A DNA stretch of 64,000 nt from Puccinia triticina (GCF_026914185.1 NC_070571.1:186001-250000); one strand, 5' to 3'. Counted from the stretch's first letter, positions 9,991-20,897 are shown. A program made the numbers and translations. Notes: generated from the sequence alone by a model not told the origin.

Positions 9991-10151
9991 GGCCCTGTTT
10001 GGCTGCTGCGTTATACGTCATAAATGGTTAAATTTATAACACCGCAACCCAAATTTTGCCCCTGTTGCCACCAAAAAATTTGAAACCCCCAGGGGTCGCG
10101 CATCATAAATTCAACAATTTATGTTGTATAACCCGGCAGCCAAACGGGGCC
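9991..10151. mobile_element. 161-bp MITE, PIF/Harbinger (Tourist)-like
   Basis: The ends read GGCCCTGTTTGGCTGC and the complement of GGCCCCGTTTGGCTGC, with inverted similarity over about 50 bp. It is flanked by ATA on both sides (9988-9990 and 10152-10154). Three-base T/A-rich duplications and GGCCTGTTTGG-like ends are typical of Tourist/PIF-Harbinger MITEs. No coding capacity. Confidence 0.88.
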
Positions 10152-10494
10152 ATAGATATCTTACTTAGGGTCAAACGGCTAAGCGCTTAACACAGGCCAA
10201 TGCAACTCGCAAGAATGCCGGAGCGGATGCTGTCTGTATCATCATTAAGCTCCTGATCAGTATTTCGCATCTATAGTAGGCTCTGCAGCAAGGAACTCAC
10301 CACTCAAAGTGGATTTGGATATTCTCTTGCTGAGGCTAGAACCAGTGCGGTTTGATTCGGTGTTGGTAAAAAGCGCGCTGTAAAGGAGAATTAAAGATCC
10401 TGTCAGCACTGCTTGAACTAGCTGGGACAGTACAGCAATCTTCATACCTTGATTGAAGTGGAGGTTGCTTGTGTGAAACTCCATAAAATATTAT

Positions 10495-10565
10495 GTGTCC
10501 TATGGGAGTTGAACCCATGTCTCTTATATCCATGTCAAGTGTACTAACCACTGTACTAAGGACGC
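10495..10565 (-). other. tRNA-like sequence, class I fold (pseudogene or SINE head)
   Basis: The minus strand folds as a 71-nt tRNA: acceptor GCGTCCT with AGGACAC (6 of 7 pairs, C-A at pair 2), D arm GTAC/GTAC, T arm ATGGG-TTCAACT-CCCAT. The anticodon arm is imperfect and the loop CATGGAT lacks U33, so identity is unclear and function doubtful. Its 5' flank (CCCACCTGCAGCCA ... CAAGCGTC) resembles that of the tRNA-like unit at 21745-21829. Confidence 0.6.
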
Positions 10566-11767
10566 TTGGATATGAATGGCTGCAGGTGGGTGAATGAACA
10601 TCCACTGGTGTCACATGAAGATCCCTAATTGAGGGTAAGACCTGTCATGAATGAGTGACACCAGCAGGTATGATAAAGCCAAGAGTAGCAGAACCACAGC
10701 CTGACAGCTTGTACTGCTTGGGCACTTCTTCTGCTGATGACGTGGCTGAAAGAAGGGGCAGAGGATTTAGCTCAGCTTAGTCCTACTGCCTGGGAGCAAC
10801 ATGCATATGCATGCGCCTGAGGGTCGCGCGGACTCACCTGTCCCCCTTGCGAGTTTAGGGTTCAGTTCCTTGTGCTTCCTTGCCTCTGGGCCTGGACCTG
10901 AGTCTTGACAAAATCCACCCTCTCATACAAGTTACACAAACCTTTGAACCTACATCAATGGCTGAGTCACTTGTGGGACAAGATATTGTGGATCCTGATG
11001 TCCCCAAGACTTTTTCAAAACATCTGGAAATTCAAACCCTTATTACACTGCTGCGGTCCACATTCAAAACCTTATGGATCAGTGGGCTCCACTGACTGCA
11101 GTATCTATTGTTGACGCGGTATGTAGTTTCAGATTTTTCTTCTTCAGTCTCATCATGCTACAGAAGCCCTATTTTAATGGTTGGCTATTCCACTCTGCTT
11201 AAGCAGAGTTGCTACAAATAATATTTTCTGGATTCTTAGACTGGGCGCCTTCAGCCCTGGGTAGTTGCTCTAACTAGTATTTTCCTCATCTTATTTGTGT
11301 GAGTGGAACTCTTTCATAGAGATTTAATTAATCTTATACTATCTGTTATGGGAAGTCCAATTTGCATTCACCAAAACATGTCAAACTAGAAAAATAATTC
11401 TATCAGTTTTTTGGTTATTCCCACTCAGTAAGACAGTTTTTTTTTTGACTTGCCCGGATATCAAAAGGCAAGTATGGCTCAGGTGGCTCAGACGACCTCT
11501 CTGTTGAACTTACTATTACTGGCTATTGCAATGACTGACACACACCCTTTTTGTAGTTGCCATTGGTCTCTTGGTCTTGAATAATCAAACAATGTGTCTG
11601 ATAATGGCCAGCTTATTGTTGGCTTGTTTGAGCGCCAAGTTTGTGGCATTTTTCTTGGCAATATATCATTTCACTGTCTGTTAATCAGAACGTAAAAGAA
11701 TCTTGATTTATGATTTATTACCTAATTGAAGCCGACACACTTGGAAGAGAGACAAGTTAGAAGAATA
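10566..11767. other. No recognisable gene
   Basis: Short overlapping frames at 10880-11114 lack motifs. ATGCATATGCATGCG at about 10801 is a small palindromic tract. I cannot assign a function. Confidence 0.5.
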
Positions 11768-11918
11768 AGGCCCCGTTTGGAGCCGATATAATCCAGGCGA
11801 TATATAAGTTTTTTTGCATGACATCCTATGTGACATCTGATCAGGTCCGCCAAAACTTGATCAAATGTCACAAGTTTCCAGATTATATTGCGCAATTATA
11901 TTGGCTCCAAACGGGGCC
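11768..11918. mobile_element. 151-bp MITE, PIF/Harbinger (Tourist)-like
   Basis: Perfect 16-bp ends GGCCCCGTTTGGAGCC in inverted orientation, continuing imperfectly (ATATAAT). TAA flanks both ends (11765-11767 and 11919-11921). It shares its first 12 bases with the MITE at 9991 and with the 13.5-kb element at 23529. Confidence 0.92.
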
Positions 11919-11921
11919 TAA

Positions 11922-12761
11922 ACAATAATGAGGAAATAAACGAGGAACCAACATTGTGATCAACAGAGACTTATGAAAGGCAGTTGTTGAGGATGGATAG
12001 AATAGGGTGAATGGAAAGAACAAGGTAGGGACAGAACTGAAAGAGGATAACATCAGTGAAGAACCAAGAGTCAAGTATAGTGTTGAAGTTAAATCTCACC
12101 AGACAAGAGTGGAAGGAGTTTGAGTAAAGAGGAGAAAGAAAGAAGAATAAAGAATGAGATCAAGGGTGTGATTGAAGGTTGAGAGTGTTGTGAGTTAAGG
12201 GTGTTGAGGTTGATAGGGTTGATAGAGGGTTGAAGTCAAGTAAGTTGAGAAGGAAGGGGGAGAGAGCGAGGAATCAAGGTCAAATTATGAGCATACACAA
12301 ATGAACAGACATGACGCAGAAAGGTGAATTTCACACAAGTGATATGTCTGTGATTTTTACAGAACGCGCTCTCAGAGAAAATTGACACAACACATGTGCT
12401 AAAATTTCTCTAAAACTATGATCCTCTTCATGATTCATTTCTGTAGGGTGCTGATAGCATATTCCTGATCCTTTCAATTGAGTGGCTCCCTTGCTTTCTA
12501 TTAGGATGGTACATGATTGCTTGTTTGTCAAAGAAGTTGTTGAATGATATTATTATTAGTGCTTCCCAGCTGACAGAATGTCTTGACTCGCCAATTGTAC
12601 ACACAGGGTGTTTTTATGGGGACTTGGATCAGGTGTTTTTGAAGCAGTGTGGTGGCCAAACTCGTGGAGGCGGTTGTACGACTCAAAAGTGGTTGTGAAA
12701 CCCTTTTCCTGAATGGAGAAGGGGATGAAGGAGCAAGCTCTGCCCTTCTATACTACCAGCT

Positions 12762-12793
<32 letters not shown>

Positions 12794-13256
12794 GAATAAG
12801 GTGGTAGGAGTGGTATGCTCAAGATGAGTTTTTTTGAGACACCGTATAAAGAGTTGTTATTGATATGTAAGGTTTTTTTATGAGTATAGTTGTAAGTTGT
12901 ACAAGGTGGTGAGTGAATCACTGGTGAGTAATAAACTGAGGAACTACAAATGGGGGGGGGGGGGGGGGGGGAGAGAGCTTCTTATATAGAGAAATGTGAG
13001 GGATTTTAGCTCCAGGGAAGCCCCAGTGAGGTATTTTAGCTGGCCTGGGCTGTGTAAAAGTTATGCAAGGAGTGCATGCATGATGCGGGGAACAATGGCA
13101 TGTGACACAATAAAACAAAAAAAAGTGGAGGTGAAAGTTCTAGAATGTGTAGAACAATGGCACAGACTCCAGAGGCAGTGCTAAATGATGTCATGCCAAT
13201 AGCAAACAAAGACAAACTAATATATGTACACCAGGGGAAACCTGCGGCACTCTCCA
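11922..13256. other. No recognisable gene; 20-base G tract
   Basis: Purine-rich sequence with GTTGA-type simple repetition at 12170-12245 and an uninterrupted run of 20 G at 12952-12971. A 61-codon frame at 12513-12698 has no recognisable motif. Confidence 0.55.
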
Positions 13257-13496
13257 CACTGCAAGAAAAAATCTAGAAACTGCCAGCAGTTGACATGTGG
13301 CATACTCCAGGGTAACTGCCATTGTAACTCAACATAATTGCATCATGCCCTGCCATGCACAGTCACTGTGCACATTGCACAGTGACTGAATTCACCCTTG
13401 GTTGAAATAAACTTTGAGAAAGGCTTGAGTATCACCTCAAGCTTCCTTTCAGCTTCTGCATCTCAACTGCTAGCAGTTTCCAGAGTTTTTCTTGTG
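13257..13496. mobile_element. 240-bp inverted-repeat element with CACTGCAAG end
   Basis: The left end starts CACTGCAAGAAAAAATCTAG and continues AACTGCCAGCAGTTG; the right end carries the complement of AAGAAAAACTCT..GAAACTGCTAGCAGTTG and closes CTTGTG, missing two bases relative to the left. The same terminal sequence bounds the 908-bp element at 18813-19720, so this looks like a deleted relative. No matching target duplication is evident. Confidence 0.6.
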
Positions 13497-13609
13497 CAAG
13501 CCAATAATGGCCAATGCTTGACGTGGGTCCAACAAACTGACGGTGTTGGCTTGCTTTTTTGGACACGCCTTTGTCGGGCAATGAGTCCTGTTGGACTTGA
13601 GCTAAACGG

Positions 13610-14155
13610 TTGGTCAAGCCAACAGGTTCTTGCTGGCATGTCCGGCCCATTGATATTGTTGGCCTGCTTTCCAGGGCCAGAACTGGTTGGCTGGGCAAGC
13701 CATGCCGCCGAGTTGAACCAACTGCCATGCCAACACTGTGTGTCAGTGGTGTTGGCTTGACATGTGGGTTGGACAAGTCAGACCAACGTAGGTCTGACCC
13801 CCCGCCGCAAGGACCTGGCAGTCAAGCCGGACTGATCACTGGCGTTGGTGATCACGCCTGGCTCTGACAATGGCTCAACCAGACGATGGTGTTGGCTTGA
13901 TGCTACTGGCAAGCCTCCGTTGGCTGGTTCGCCTTGTTGGATGCTTATTTGACCCCCAGTCAAGCCAACAGGGCCATCAGGTTGGCCCAGCCTGGCGATA
14001 CCGTTGGCCTGCTCAGCAGGGGCGAAATTGGTAGGCTGGGTAAGACATTCCACTTGACTGACCGGAATGTCATGCCAACGCAATGTGTTGCTGGTGTTGA
14101 CTTGACATTCCGGTTGGATGGGTCAGACCAACGTCATTCTGACCCTTCCACAGCG
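13610..14155 (+). repeat. Diverged 195-bp duplication (about 13610-13805 and 13962-14152)
   Basis: Two blocks share, in order, GTCAAGCCAACAGG, GTTGGCCTGCT, TTGGCTTGAC-like and GTCAGACCAACGT words, about 350 bp apart. GTTGGCTTGAC also occurs in inverted form. Overlapping frames on both strands come from this and are not credible genes. Confidence 0.6.
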
Positions 14156-14215
14156 TTGGCCTGCCCCCACAGTCAAATCCACGGCAAGCAGGTCAAACCT
14201 GACCCAAACTTAACA

Positions 14216-14284
14216 AAGTCCCTCGAGACTTTGGGCCCCCGGGGAGGCTGAACTCGCGAAGCAAGCCTCCATCAGGAGGGACTT
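14216..14284 (+). repeat. 70-nt multi-hairpin unit, copy 1
   Basis: Outer stem AAGTCCCTC/GAGGGACTT (9 bp) encloses an inner stem GGAGGCT/AGCCTCC whose loop carries CGCGAAGC. Length is 69 nt. The 5' flank ends ACTTAACA. Three further units of 70-71 nt with the same outer-stem type and a GC(3 bases)GC mini-hairpin are at 14686, 46239 and 46813. Confidence 0.65.
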
Positions 14285-14685
14285 ACACCGTACCTCCCCA
14301 CATTGGCACAGCATGAATGCCACTTTGATTCCAGTTATGTTCACAGCTGGTGAACAATTGTGGTCTTGTAGGGCTGATAGCATCCTCTGAGAGAAAACTA
14401 CACAAAAAAACAACCACCCAATGTGCACACAAGCTGCAAGGTGTAGCGGTCAAGTTGCGCACTGCTTGTAATTCCAGCTGTTTGGGGATTTTTGTGGAAT
14501 TTCTGTGGGTGGCATGATTTTCGCCAAACACCTGAAATTATGTAGGTTGGATAGGAAAAATCAGGCCTACAACCTAAGCTATTTTATTCCAAAGAATGTC
14601 AAGGGGGCAAGGAATTATAAAGCTTCAAAAATTCCTCCCAGCCAAATTCATATTCTTGTCACGCCAAGAAGGGGCAATAGCGCGC

Positions 14686-14755
14686 AATTCCCTCCTGCTG
14701 AGGGCTATTGGAGGCTTGCTTTGCAAGACCAGGCGCCCGCAGCAGCGAGGGACTT
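14686..14755 (-). repeat. 70-nt multi-hairpin unit, copy 2 (reverse orientation)
   Basis: Outer stem AATTCCCTC/GAGGGACTT (one mismatch), second stem CTGCTG/CAGCAG, mini-hairpin CTTGC-TTT-GCAAG. Judged by the flank, it lies in the opposite orientation to copy 1: the complement of the right flank reads GAACTTAACCC next to the stem. Confidence 0.6.
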
Positions 14756-15354
14756 GGGTTAAGTTCAAACCTGGCCACGTTTTGACCCCGCAGCCAAGCC
14801 AATGCAAACCCAAAGCTCAGATGCGAGCTGTGGTGTACTATTTCGGATTGGGTCAACCCAACGGCTGCCTGAACCCAACCCAACAATTTTACAAGTCGGG
14901 TCGGGTCAGGTTTGGGTCATGTCATTTTCTTTAAGAACATGCCCGAACCTGACCCAAAACCTGACGGGTCTCAGGTAGGTTTTGGGTTGGCCTGACCCAT
15001 TTACACCTGCATGTGTTTGTTCGATTGTTGTGTAAACTTTCTGTTGTAATTTTGTAAGTACAACAACCCAAAACTTAGATCCAGAGGTGATTTTGTGGAT
15101 TTAAGAAAGCAGGATACATAATTTTTGGAGCTTTGCCTCTTGAAATTTTGGAGGACAACCGTGCAGGTAAGAATAACATGCGGCATCAGTTTGGGTACAG
15201 TTTGAGAAACCATTTCCTTTCAATAAAGATTTGAGAGCACTAATTTATGGCTTGAATTAGGGGTGCCTCATGATGACATGTTACTTGCGATTGCTGTCAC
15301 TAGCAAGGCAGGGCACGTCTTCATATTGCTAATACAATAAAGGGCCTCTCTTAC
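14756..15354. other. No recognisable gene; GGGTC/GACCC-rich tract
   Basis: Positions 14840-15000 alternate GGGTCAGG, TTGGGTC and their complements (GACCCAAA) and could fold. Nothing coding is recognised before the Harbinger terminus. Confidence 0.5.
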
Positions 15355-15569
15355 TTAGGGCGCGTACCATAGCGCCCGGTAAATTTTTGGAAATTTGATT
15401 TCGGGGGAAATCAAATTTCACCTCTTCACAAACGGAAATGGGACTGCCAAAATTTATTGCCTCCGATTTGGTGTACCATGAGCAACCAACTGACCCACAG
15501 ACCCGATCTACTGCACTGACAGCACTGGCCACCGATAATTCTCACCCACCCTTGAGATCATGTATACAA

Positions 15570-15586
15570 CCCCCCCCCCCCCCCCC
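15570..15586 (+). repeat. 17-base C tract
   Basis: Uninterrupted C run between the Harbinger left end and its transposase ATG. It may slip in replication or assembly, so its length is uncertain. Confidence 0.9.
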
Positions 15587-15683
15587 ACTATTGACCACAT
15601 CATCCCCTAATCCATACTCAAGCCATCCCACTCACCGTATCATCCTCCAACCCGTCAGATCCTACCACATCTCATCCCTTACA

Positions 15684-16837
15684 ATGGACCCAGCTTTTTT
15701 GACCACAATCATAGCTGTCAGTGTTGTTGCCCTCCTTCTTGCCAATCAGTGGAAAGATGGATCACCATATTATAGCAACGGTGGCCAGACAGCCTATGTA
15801 AAATTTGTTTTGAATCTTGCCTGCAATGAACTTTTTGAAGAAATTACCTCCATGAAGTGTACTACATTCAACATCCTCATTGACGAGCTTTGGGAGAAAG
15901 GCTTACTTGGAGATGGTCGATCCGTATCAGTTGAAGAGCAAGTCTTGATGTTCCTCAACATTTTCAGGTACAACAATTCAATTCGTGAAACAGCCATCAA
16001 GTTCCGTCGAGGTCTCTATACTGTCAACCGGTCTGTTTTCATCTAAATCCACATCTACATCTACATCCTGTTGATTTTCAATACACTGATACATCTCTAA
16101 TCCAAATATGTAGCTACTTTTCCGAAGTAATGGATGCATTGTTTACACTCTACCCAGACTATGTCAAGATCAATCCGCAATCAATTGCCATACCGTATCA
16201 TGTCAAAGATAAACCGAAGTTTTCTGCATTCAAAAATGCCGTTGGAGCAGTCGATGGGGTGCTGATCAAAGCCCATGTCCCTACGAGCAATCAAGCATCT
16301 TGGCAATGCCGTAAGGGATACTTGGCGCAAAATGTTCTTGCCGCCATAAACTTCTGTTTTGAATTTATCTTTGTCCTTGTTGGGTGGGAGGGGAGTGCGC
16401 ACAACACACGTATGTACATTGACGCCTATGCAAAGGGACTCAAGCTCCCAGGCAACAAGTACCTGCTTGCTGACGCTGGATACGCCCTCCAAGATGGGTT
16501 GATGACTCCATTCCAAGGCGTTAGATATCATCTCAAGGAGCAGGCAATTGCTTCTCAGCGCCCAACCAACAACAAAGAGCTATACAATCTTCAACATGCT
16601 TCCTTACGCAACACTATTGAATGCATATTTGAATGTGTTAAGAGAAAGTTTTGCATCCTTTCATCCACACCAGAGTTGGACCTCAAGAAGCAAATACGCC
16701 TTATATACACTCTCTGCATGCTTTGGAATTTTATTTTCAAGCATGAAGGCCACAACCCCATTTTGGACAATTCAGAAGAGGAGGATACCAACACTGACTT
16801 CAATATTGCCCCATCAGAGGAAGAGAATACAACTTGA
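15684..16837 (+). CDS. PIF/Harbinger transposase (HARBI1-like, DDE_Tnp_4), intact
   Basis: Family role: DDE endonuclease that cuts and integrates the element. Two exons, 15684-16030 and 16114-16837, with an 83-bp intron (donor GTCTGT, acceptor ATGTAG), join in frame to 356 residues; splicing turns a premature stop into the family-like step NRYFSEVMDAL. The catalytic triad is visible as D163 (GAVDGV), D236 (LADAGY) and E285 (NTIECIFE), in family order. The N-terminal third, with YNNSIRETAIKF before the intron, fits the helix-turn-helix region. The C-terminus is acidic. The start is the first ATG of the frame, after a pyrimidine-rich leader. No stop or frameshift is seen, in contrast with the decayed partner gene at the other end. 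Confidence 0.88.
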
Positions 16838-16854
16838 CCCAAAACCCTAGATGA

Positions 16855-17732
16855 CACCAGGAAAATAAAATAGTCAGTTGATGACAAGTGACATTACACC
16901 AGCTCCAGCCAGCTACCCACCATCTATTCAATATCTATCCACTATCTACCCCAATCTCCCAACCATCTCCTCAACTTCCAAAATTTACCAAGGAGGTCCT
17001 GTTCAGTTTTTGATGAGCCGAACTGATCCTCAGTTCTTTCCAGCTGATACTCAGCTTTGGTACCCAGCTCATACTCAGCTTTTCTGCCCAGCTCATACTC
17101 AGCTTTTTCACGCAGCTCACTCTCAGAATTGGAAAAAAGCCGTTTGACTATTCCTTGCCCAGGTGATGCTCAGCTTTGTACTTGTCCTGGCGCAGCTGAT
17201 GCTCAGCTTTGTACTAGTCCTGGCGCAGCTGATGCTCAGCTTTGTACCAGTCCTTGCTTAGCCTTCTCCTAGCCCTGTCCCAGCTGATGCTCAGCTTTGG
17301 CCCAGTCCTGGGCCAGCTGGCCAGCTGATGCTCAGCTTGCTGAGCTTCAGCTGAGCCAGGCCAGGGAAAAAGATGGGAATCAGCTTGGACAGGACCAGAG
17401 CTGAAAATCAGCTAGGCTAGGGCCGAAGCTGAGCATCAGCTGAGCCATGGACAAGGCTGAGCATCAGCTGAGCCAGGGCCAAAGATGATCATCAGGTGGC
17501 CAGTTCCAAATCTGAGCATCAGCTGGGCCAGGGGAAAAACTGAGCATCAGCTGGGCCAGGGCCAAAGCTGAGCATCATCTGGTTTTTTCACATTGAGTGC
17601 TTTGATCCTGACACCTATCATGTGAGCCCCAGATGTGCTGATGGAGAGGAGCAGCATTGGAGCAGTGTTAGAGCTGAAAACAAAGCTGTGTCATGTCACT
17701 TGCCATCAAGTGACTACTTTTTTTTCCTGGTG
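16855..17732. mobile_element. 878-bp non-autonomous element with CACCAGG ends (CACTA/CMC-like?), copy 1
   Basis: Terminal inverted repeats of about 45 bp begin CACCAGGAAAATAAAATAG and end as the complement of CACCAGGAAAAAAAAGTAG. TGA flanks both sides (16852-16854 and 17733-17735). The interior is packed with GCTGATGCTCAGCTTTG words in direct and inverted order. A 3-bp duplication, CAC-type ends and many subterminal repeats are features of CACTA/EnSpm elements, but no transposase is here, so the assignment is by structure only. Confidence 0.75.
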
Positions 17733-17751
17733 TGAAAACAATTTGAAGCTC

Positions 17752-18614
17752 CACCAGGAAAAAAAAGTAGTCACTTGATGGCAAGTGACATGACACAGCT
17801 TTGTTTTCAGCTCCAACACTGCTCCAATGCTGCTCCTCTCCACCAGCACATCTGGGGTTCACATGATAGGTGTTAGGATCAAAGCACTCAACGTGAAAAA
17901 ACCAGATGATGCTCAGCTTTGGCCCTAGCCCAGCTGATGCTCAGCTTTTACCCTGGCTCAGCTGATGCTCAGTTTTTCCCCTTGCCCAGCTGATGCTCAG
18001 CTTTGGAACTGGCCACCTGGTAATCATCTTTGGCCCTGGCACAGCTGATGCTCAGCCTTGTCCATGGCTCAACTGATGCTCAGCTTTGGCCCTAGCCTAG
18101 CTGATTTTCAGCTCTGGTCCTGTCCAAGCTGATTCCCATCTTTTTCCCTGGCCTGGCTCAGCTGAAGCTCAGCAAGCTGAGCATCAGCTGGCCAGCTAGC
18201 CCAGGACTGGGCCAAAGCTGAGCATCAGCTGGGACAGGACTAGGAGAAGGCTGAGCAAGGACTGGTACAAAGCTGAGCATCAGCTGCGCCAGGACTAGTA
18301 CAAAGATGAGCATCACCTGGGCAAGGAATTTTCAAACGGCTTTAGAGAATGAGCTGGGTGAAAAAGCTGAGTATGAGCTGGGCAGAAAATCTGAGTATGA
18401 GCTGGGTGCCAAAGCTGAGTATCAGCTGGACAGAACAGAGGATCAGTTGGGCTCATCAAAAACTGAACAGGACCTCCCTGGTAAATTTTGGAAGTTGAGG
18501 AGATGGTTGGGAGATTGGGGTAGATATTGGATAGATATTGGACAGATGGTGGGTAGCTGGCTGGAGCTGGTGTAATGTCACTTGTCATCAACTGACTATT
18601 TTATTTTCCTGGTG
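17752..18614. mobile_element. 863-bp non-autonomous element with CACCAGG ends, copy 2 (inverted)
   Basis: Same family as the neighbour, in mirror orientation and only 19 bp away: the left end begins CACCAGGAAAAAAAAGTAG and the right end closes CTATTTTATTTTCCTGGTG. It has its own duplication, CTC (17749-17751 and 18615-18617). The pair forms an almost continuous 1.76-kb palindrome centred near 17742. Confidence 0.75.
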
Positions 18615-18812
18615 CTCCGCCGCTACCGCATAGCAACCAAGATGTGGCATCAGTATGTCGCTTACAACTCCCGGAATGCTTAGGTCTGGAATACTAGTTC
18701 AGTCTGGAGTTCTGTTTGGTTTCCTCTTCTGTCTGTTTTTTTTGTTCTCCTCATCTTTCTGTTTTTTTTTGGTCTCGTCTTCCGTCTCAAACAATGTCCC
18801 AATTGTTTCCTG

Positions 18813-19720
18813 CACTGCAAGAAAAACTCTAGAAACTGCTTGCAGTTGAGATGCAGCAAGCTTGAATCAAGCCTCAGCTCAAGCTGGAGTCAAGCATCCA
18901 AATTCCGTGCTGGTGCACCTTGAGTGTATACCTTGTTCAGCATCCCAATGCTGAACATTCTGTAGTGATCATGAAGTAGGCTGAGGCAACTGTTAAACCT
19001 TGAAAATGAGCATCCCCCTGAGCACCCTTTTATTTTATTTTATTAAACACTCCATGTGCCATTCAATCCAGCCAGAATAAAATAAAAAGGGTGTGTACAC
19101 ATGAAAGGGATATGTACATAAGAAATGAATATGTAAGCATGAAAGGGGTAGGTATGCATGAAAGGGGTTTGTATGTATGAAATGAGTATGTGCAGTAAGG
19201 GGTATTTGCACATGAAAGGGACATGTAAACATCAAAGGGGTATGTAAACCTGAATGATGAAAGGAGTATTGAAAGGGATGTAAAAAAACTCAAAGGGGAC
19301 ATGTGAACATGAAAGGTTCATGAACACATGATGAAAGGGGTATGTACACATTGTGAAAGTGATACATGCACATGAAAGGGATACACGCACATGAAAGGGG
19401 TATGTGCACATAAAGGGGTATGGACACATTATGAAAGGGGTGAGTGCATAAAAAGGGATATGTGCACATGAAAGGGGTATGCGCACATGAAAGGGGTATG
19501 TGCACATGAAAGGGGTATGTGCACATGGAAGGGGAATTTGCACAGGTATCAATTCAGTATTTTGGAGCCTGTACTCAGTTTTTTGGAGCTTAGACTAACT
19601 CTTGCATGAATTAGGCAATTTTCATGTAATAAACCAGTGCTTGATTCTTGCATGAGGCACAGCTTGCCTTGAGTTCTTGCATCTCAACTGCAAGCAGTTT
19701 CTAGAGTTTTTCTTGCAGTG
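18813..19720. mobile_element. 908-bp non-autonomous element with CACTGCAAG ends
   Basis: Inverted ends begin CACTGCAAGAAAAACTCTAG and match over about 44 bp. CTG flanks both sides (18810-18812 and 19721-19723). The interior (19080-19540) is a tandem array of roughly 19-bp ATGAAAGGGGTATGTGCAC units, some replaced by relatives such as ATACACGCAC. Frames translating as SFHTYKPLS-like peptides are products of the repeat. Confidence 0.8.
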
Positions 19721-20202
19721 CTGTAAATATTGAAAACCCTTTTTACGTCGGTCTCAGTTCATGGAAAAACCTTTTTCAATTGGTCTCAGTTCATGTGTTC
19801 TCCTTTTTGGTCATTTCATCTGCAAAGCTAGTGAGGAGCAGGGCTCCTCTGATAGTTCCATCTACCAAACAAGACAGGCGGCTGACCTCGGCCAACCAAG
19901 AAAGCAAGCTAAGCCACCCAAGAAATCCAAGCAAGATAGCTGACAATGCTCGGCTGACTAAGACAGCCACATCAGCAGCTTTATGTTTGGAAGTGAATGA
20001 GGATATATTTGCAATACAAACAGATCCTGAGACACCAATAAACAAACTGAAAAAGTTATACAGGAAATTGAACATGCACTGTACAGAAAGCAAAAACAAA
20101 AAAGAAAACTGAGCCTCAAAAAAGAAAACTGAGCCAAGCAAGATGAGCTGGGGAGGTGACTATGATTCAGACAGGTGTAAGAAAAGGAAAACTTTTGCTG
20201 CA

Positions 20203-20892
20203 TCATTTGGCAGCAGCAACAAGTCTGTCAATCCACAATTGGCAGATTGACACTAGGGTTGTTTGAGCAAGTTTGAGGAATGTACAAGATCTTGATTTGT
20301 CCCCGAGAATTATTATGTAGTCTATGTCTACTTTTTCTGAAACCTTGGACATGAACATCTCCATGAGCTTATCCAAGGCTTGGTCGCAGATGCTTGGGTT
20401 TGGGCCTGAGGGGTTCATAGAGGTTGAGGCTGGCGGGTTTGAAGGCAGAGGCAAAAATTTGTCGGTGGCCATGGATACAAGGCCACCCATCATGTTACTA
20501 GAGCTTTCTGATGCCTTATCAATAGCCTAAATGAGATCCTGTATGCTGTGGGCAATGTGATCAATCTTGCTCTCACAGAAACGCTTGAATTGATGTTTGT
20601 TTTGTTTGGGGGTTTGAGTTTTGGGTGCAGCAATGTCACTTGAGTCGTCGTCATCATCCAGATTGTCCAATCACTTAACATTAGTCTGAGCTGATTCTTG
20701 TGTTTTCCCAAGGGGCAATCTGGAGGGTGAATCAGATTCTTCTTTGGCCGGTTGTGGGAATGCATTGTCAGCCATCTCCCCAGTTGCAACTGCGCCACAG
20801 AACACCTCCTCCGCAAGGGCAAACAAAGGGAAAGGTTTGCCCTTGATTTTATCAAAGTGTTGTCCTGGGTGGGCCAAAAGAAGCTTGTCCCA
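20203..20892 (-). pseudogene. Harbinger Myb/SANT-like partner protein, C-terminal part (split by copia)
   Basis: This continues the frame that starts at 40599. Removing the copia element and one AGTCC copy joins the two parts in frame at DSRTWDKLL; the total is 1,131 nt, 377 codons including the stop. The joined N-terminal portion resembles the Myb_DNA-bind_3 family, typical of the accessory DNA-binding protein of PIF/Harbinger. The C-terminal part is low complexity (DDDDD, poly-Q/K/N) then a possible coiled region. Two in-frame stops are present besides the copia break: TGA at 20671-20673, easily derived from CGA, and TAG at 20527-20529, easily derived from CAG. Both are C-to-T changes. Confidence 0.78.
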
Positions 20893-20897
20893 AGTCC

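Noticed and set aside
16855..18614. One 1.76-kb foldback transposon
   Set aside because: Each half has complete ends and a separate 3-bp duplication (TGA, CTC), so two insertions explain it better, though not proved.
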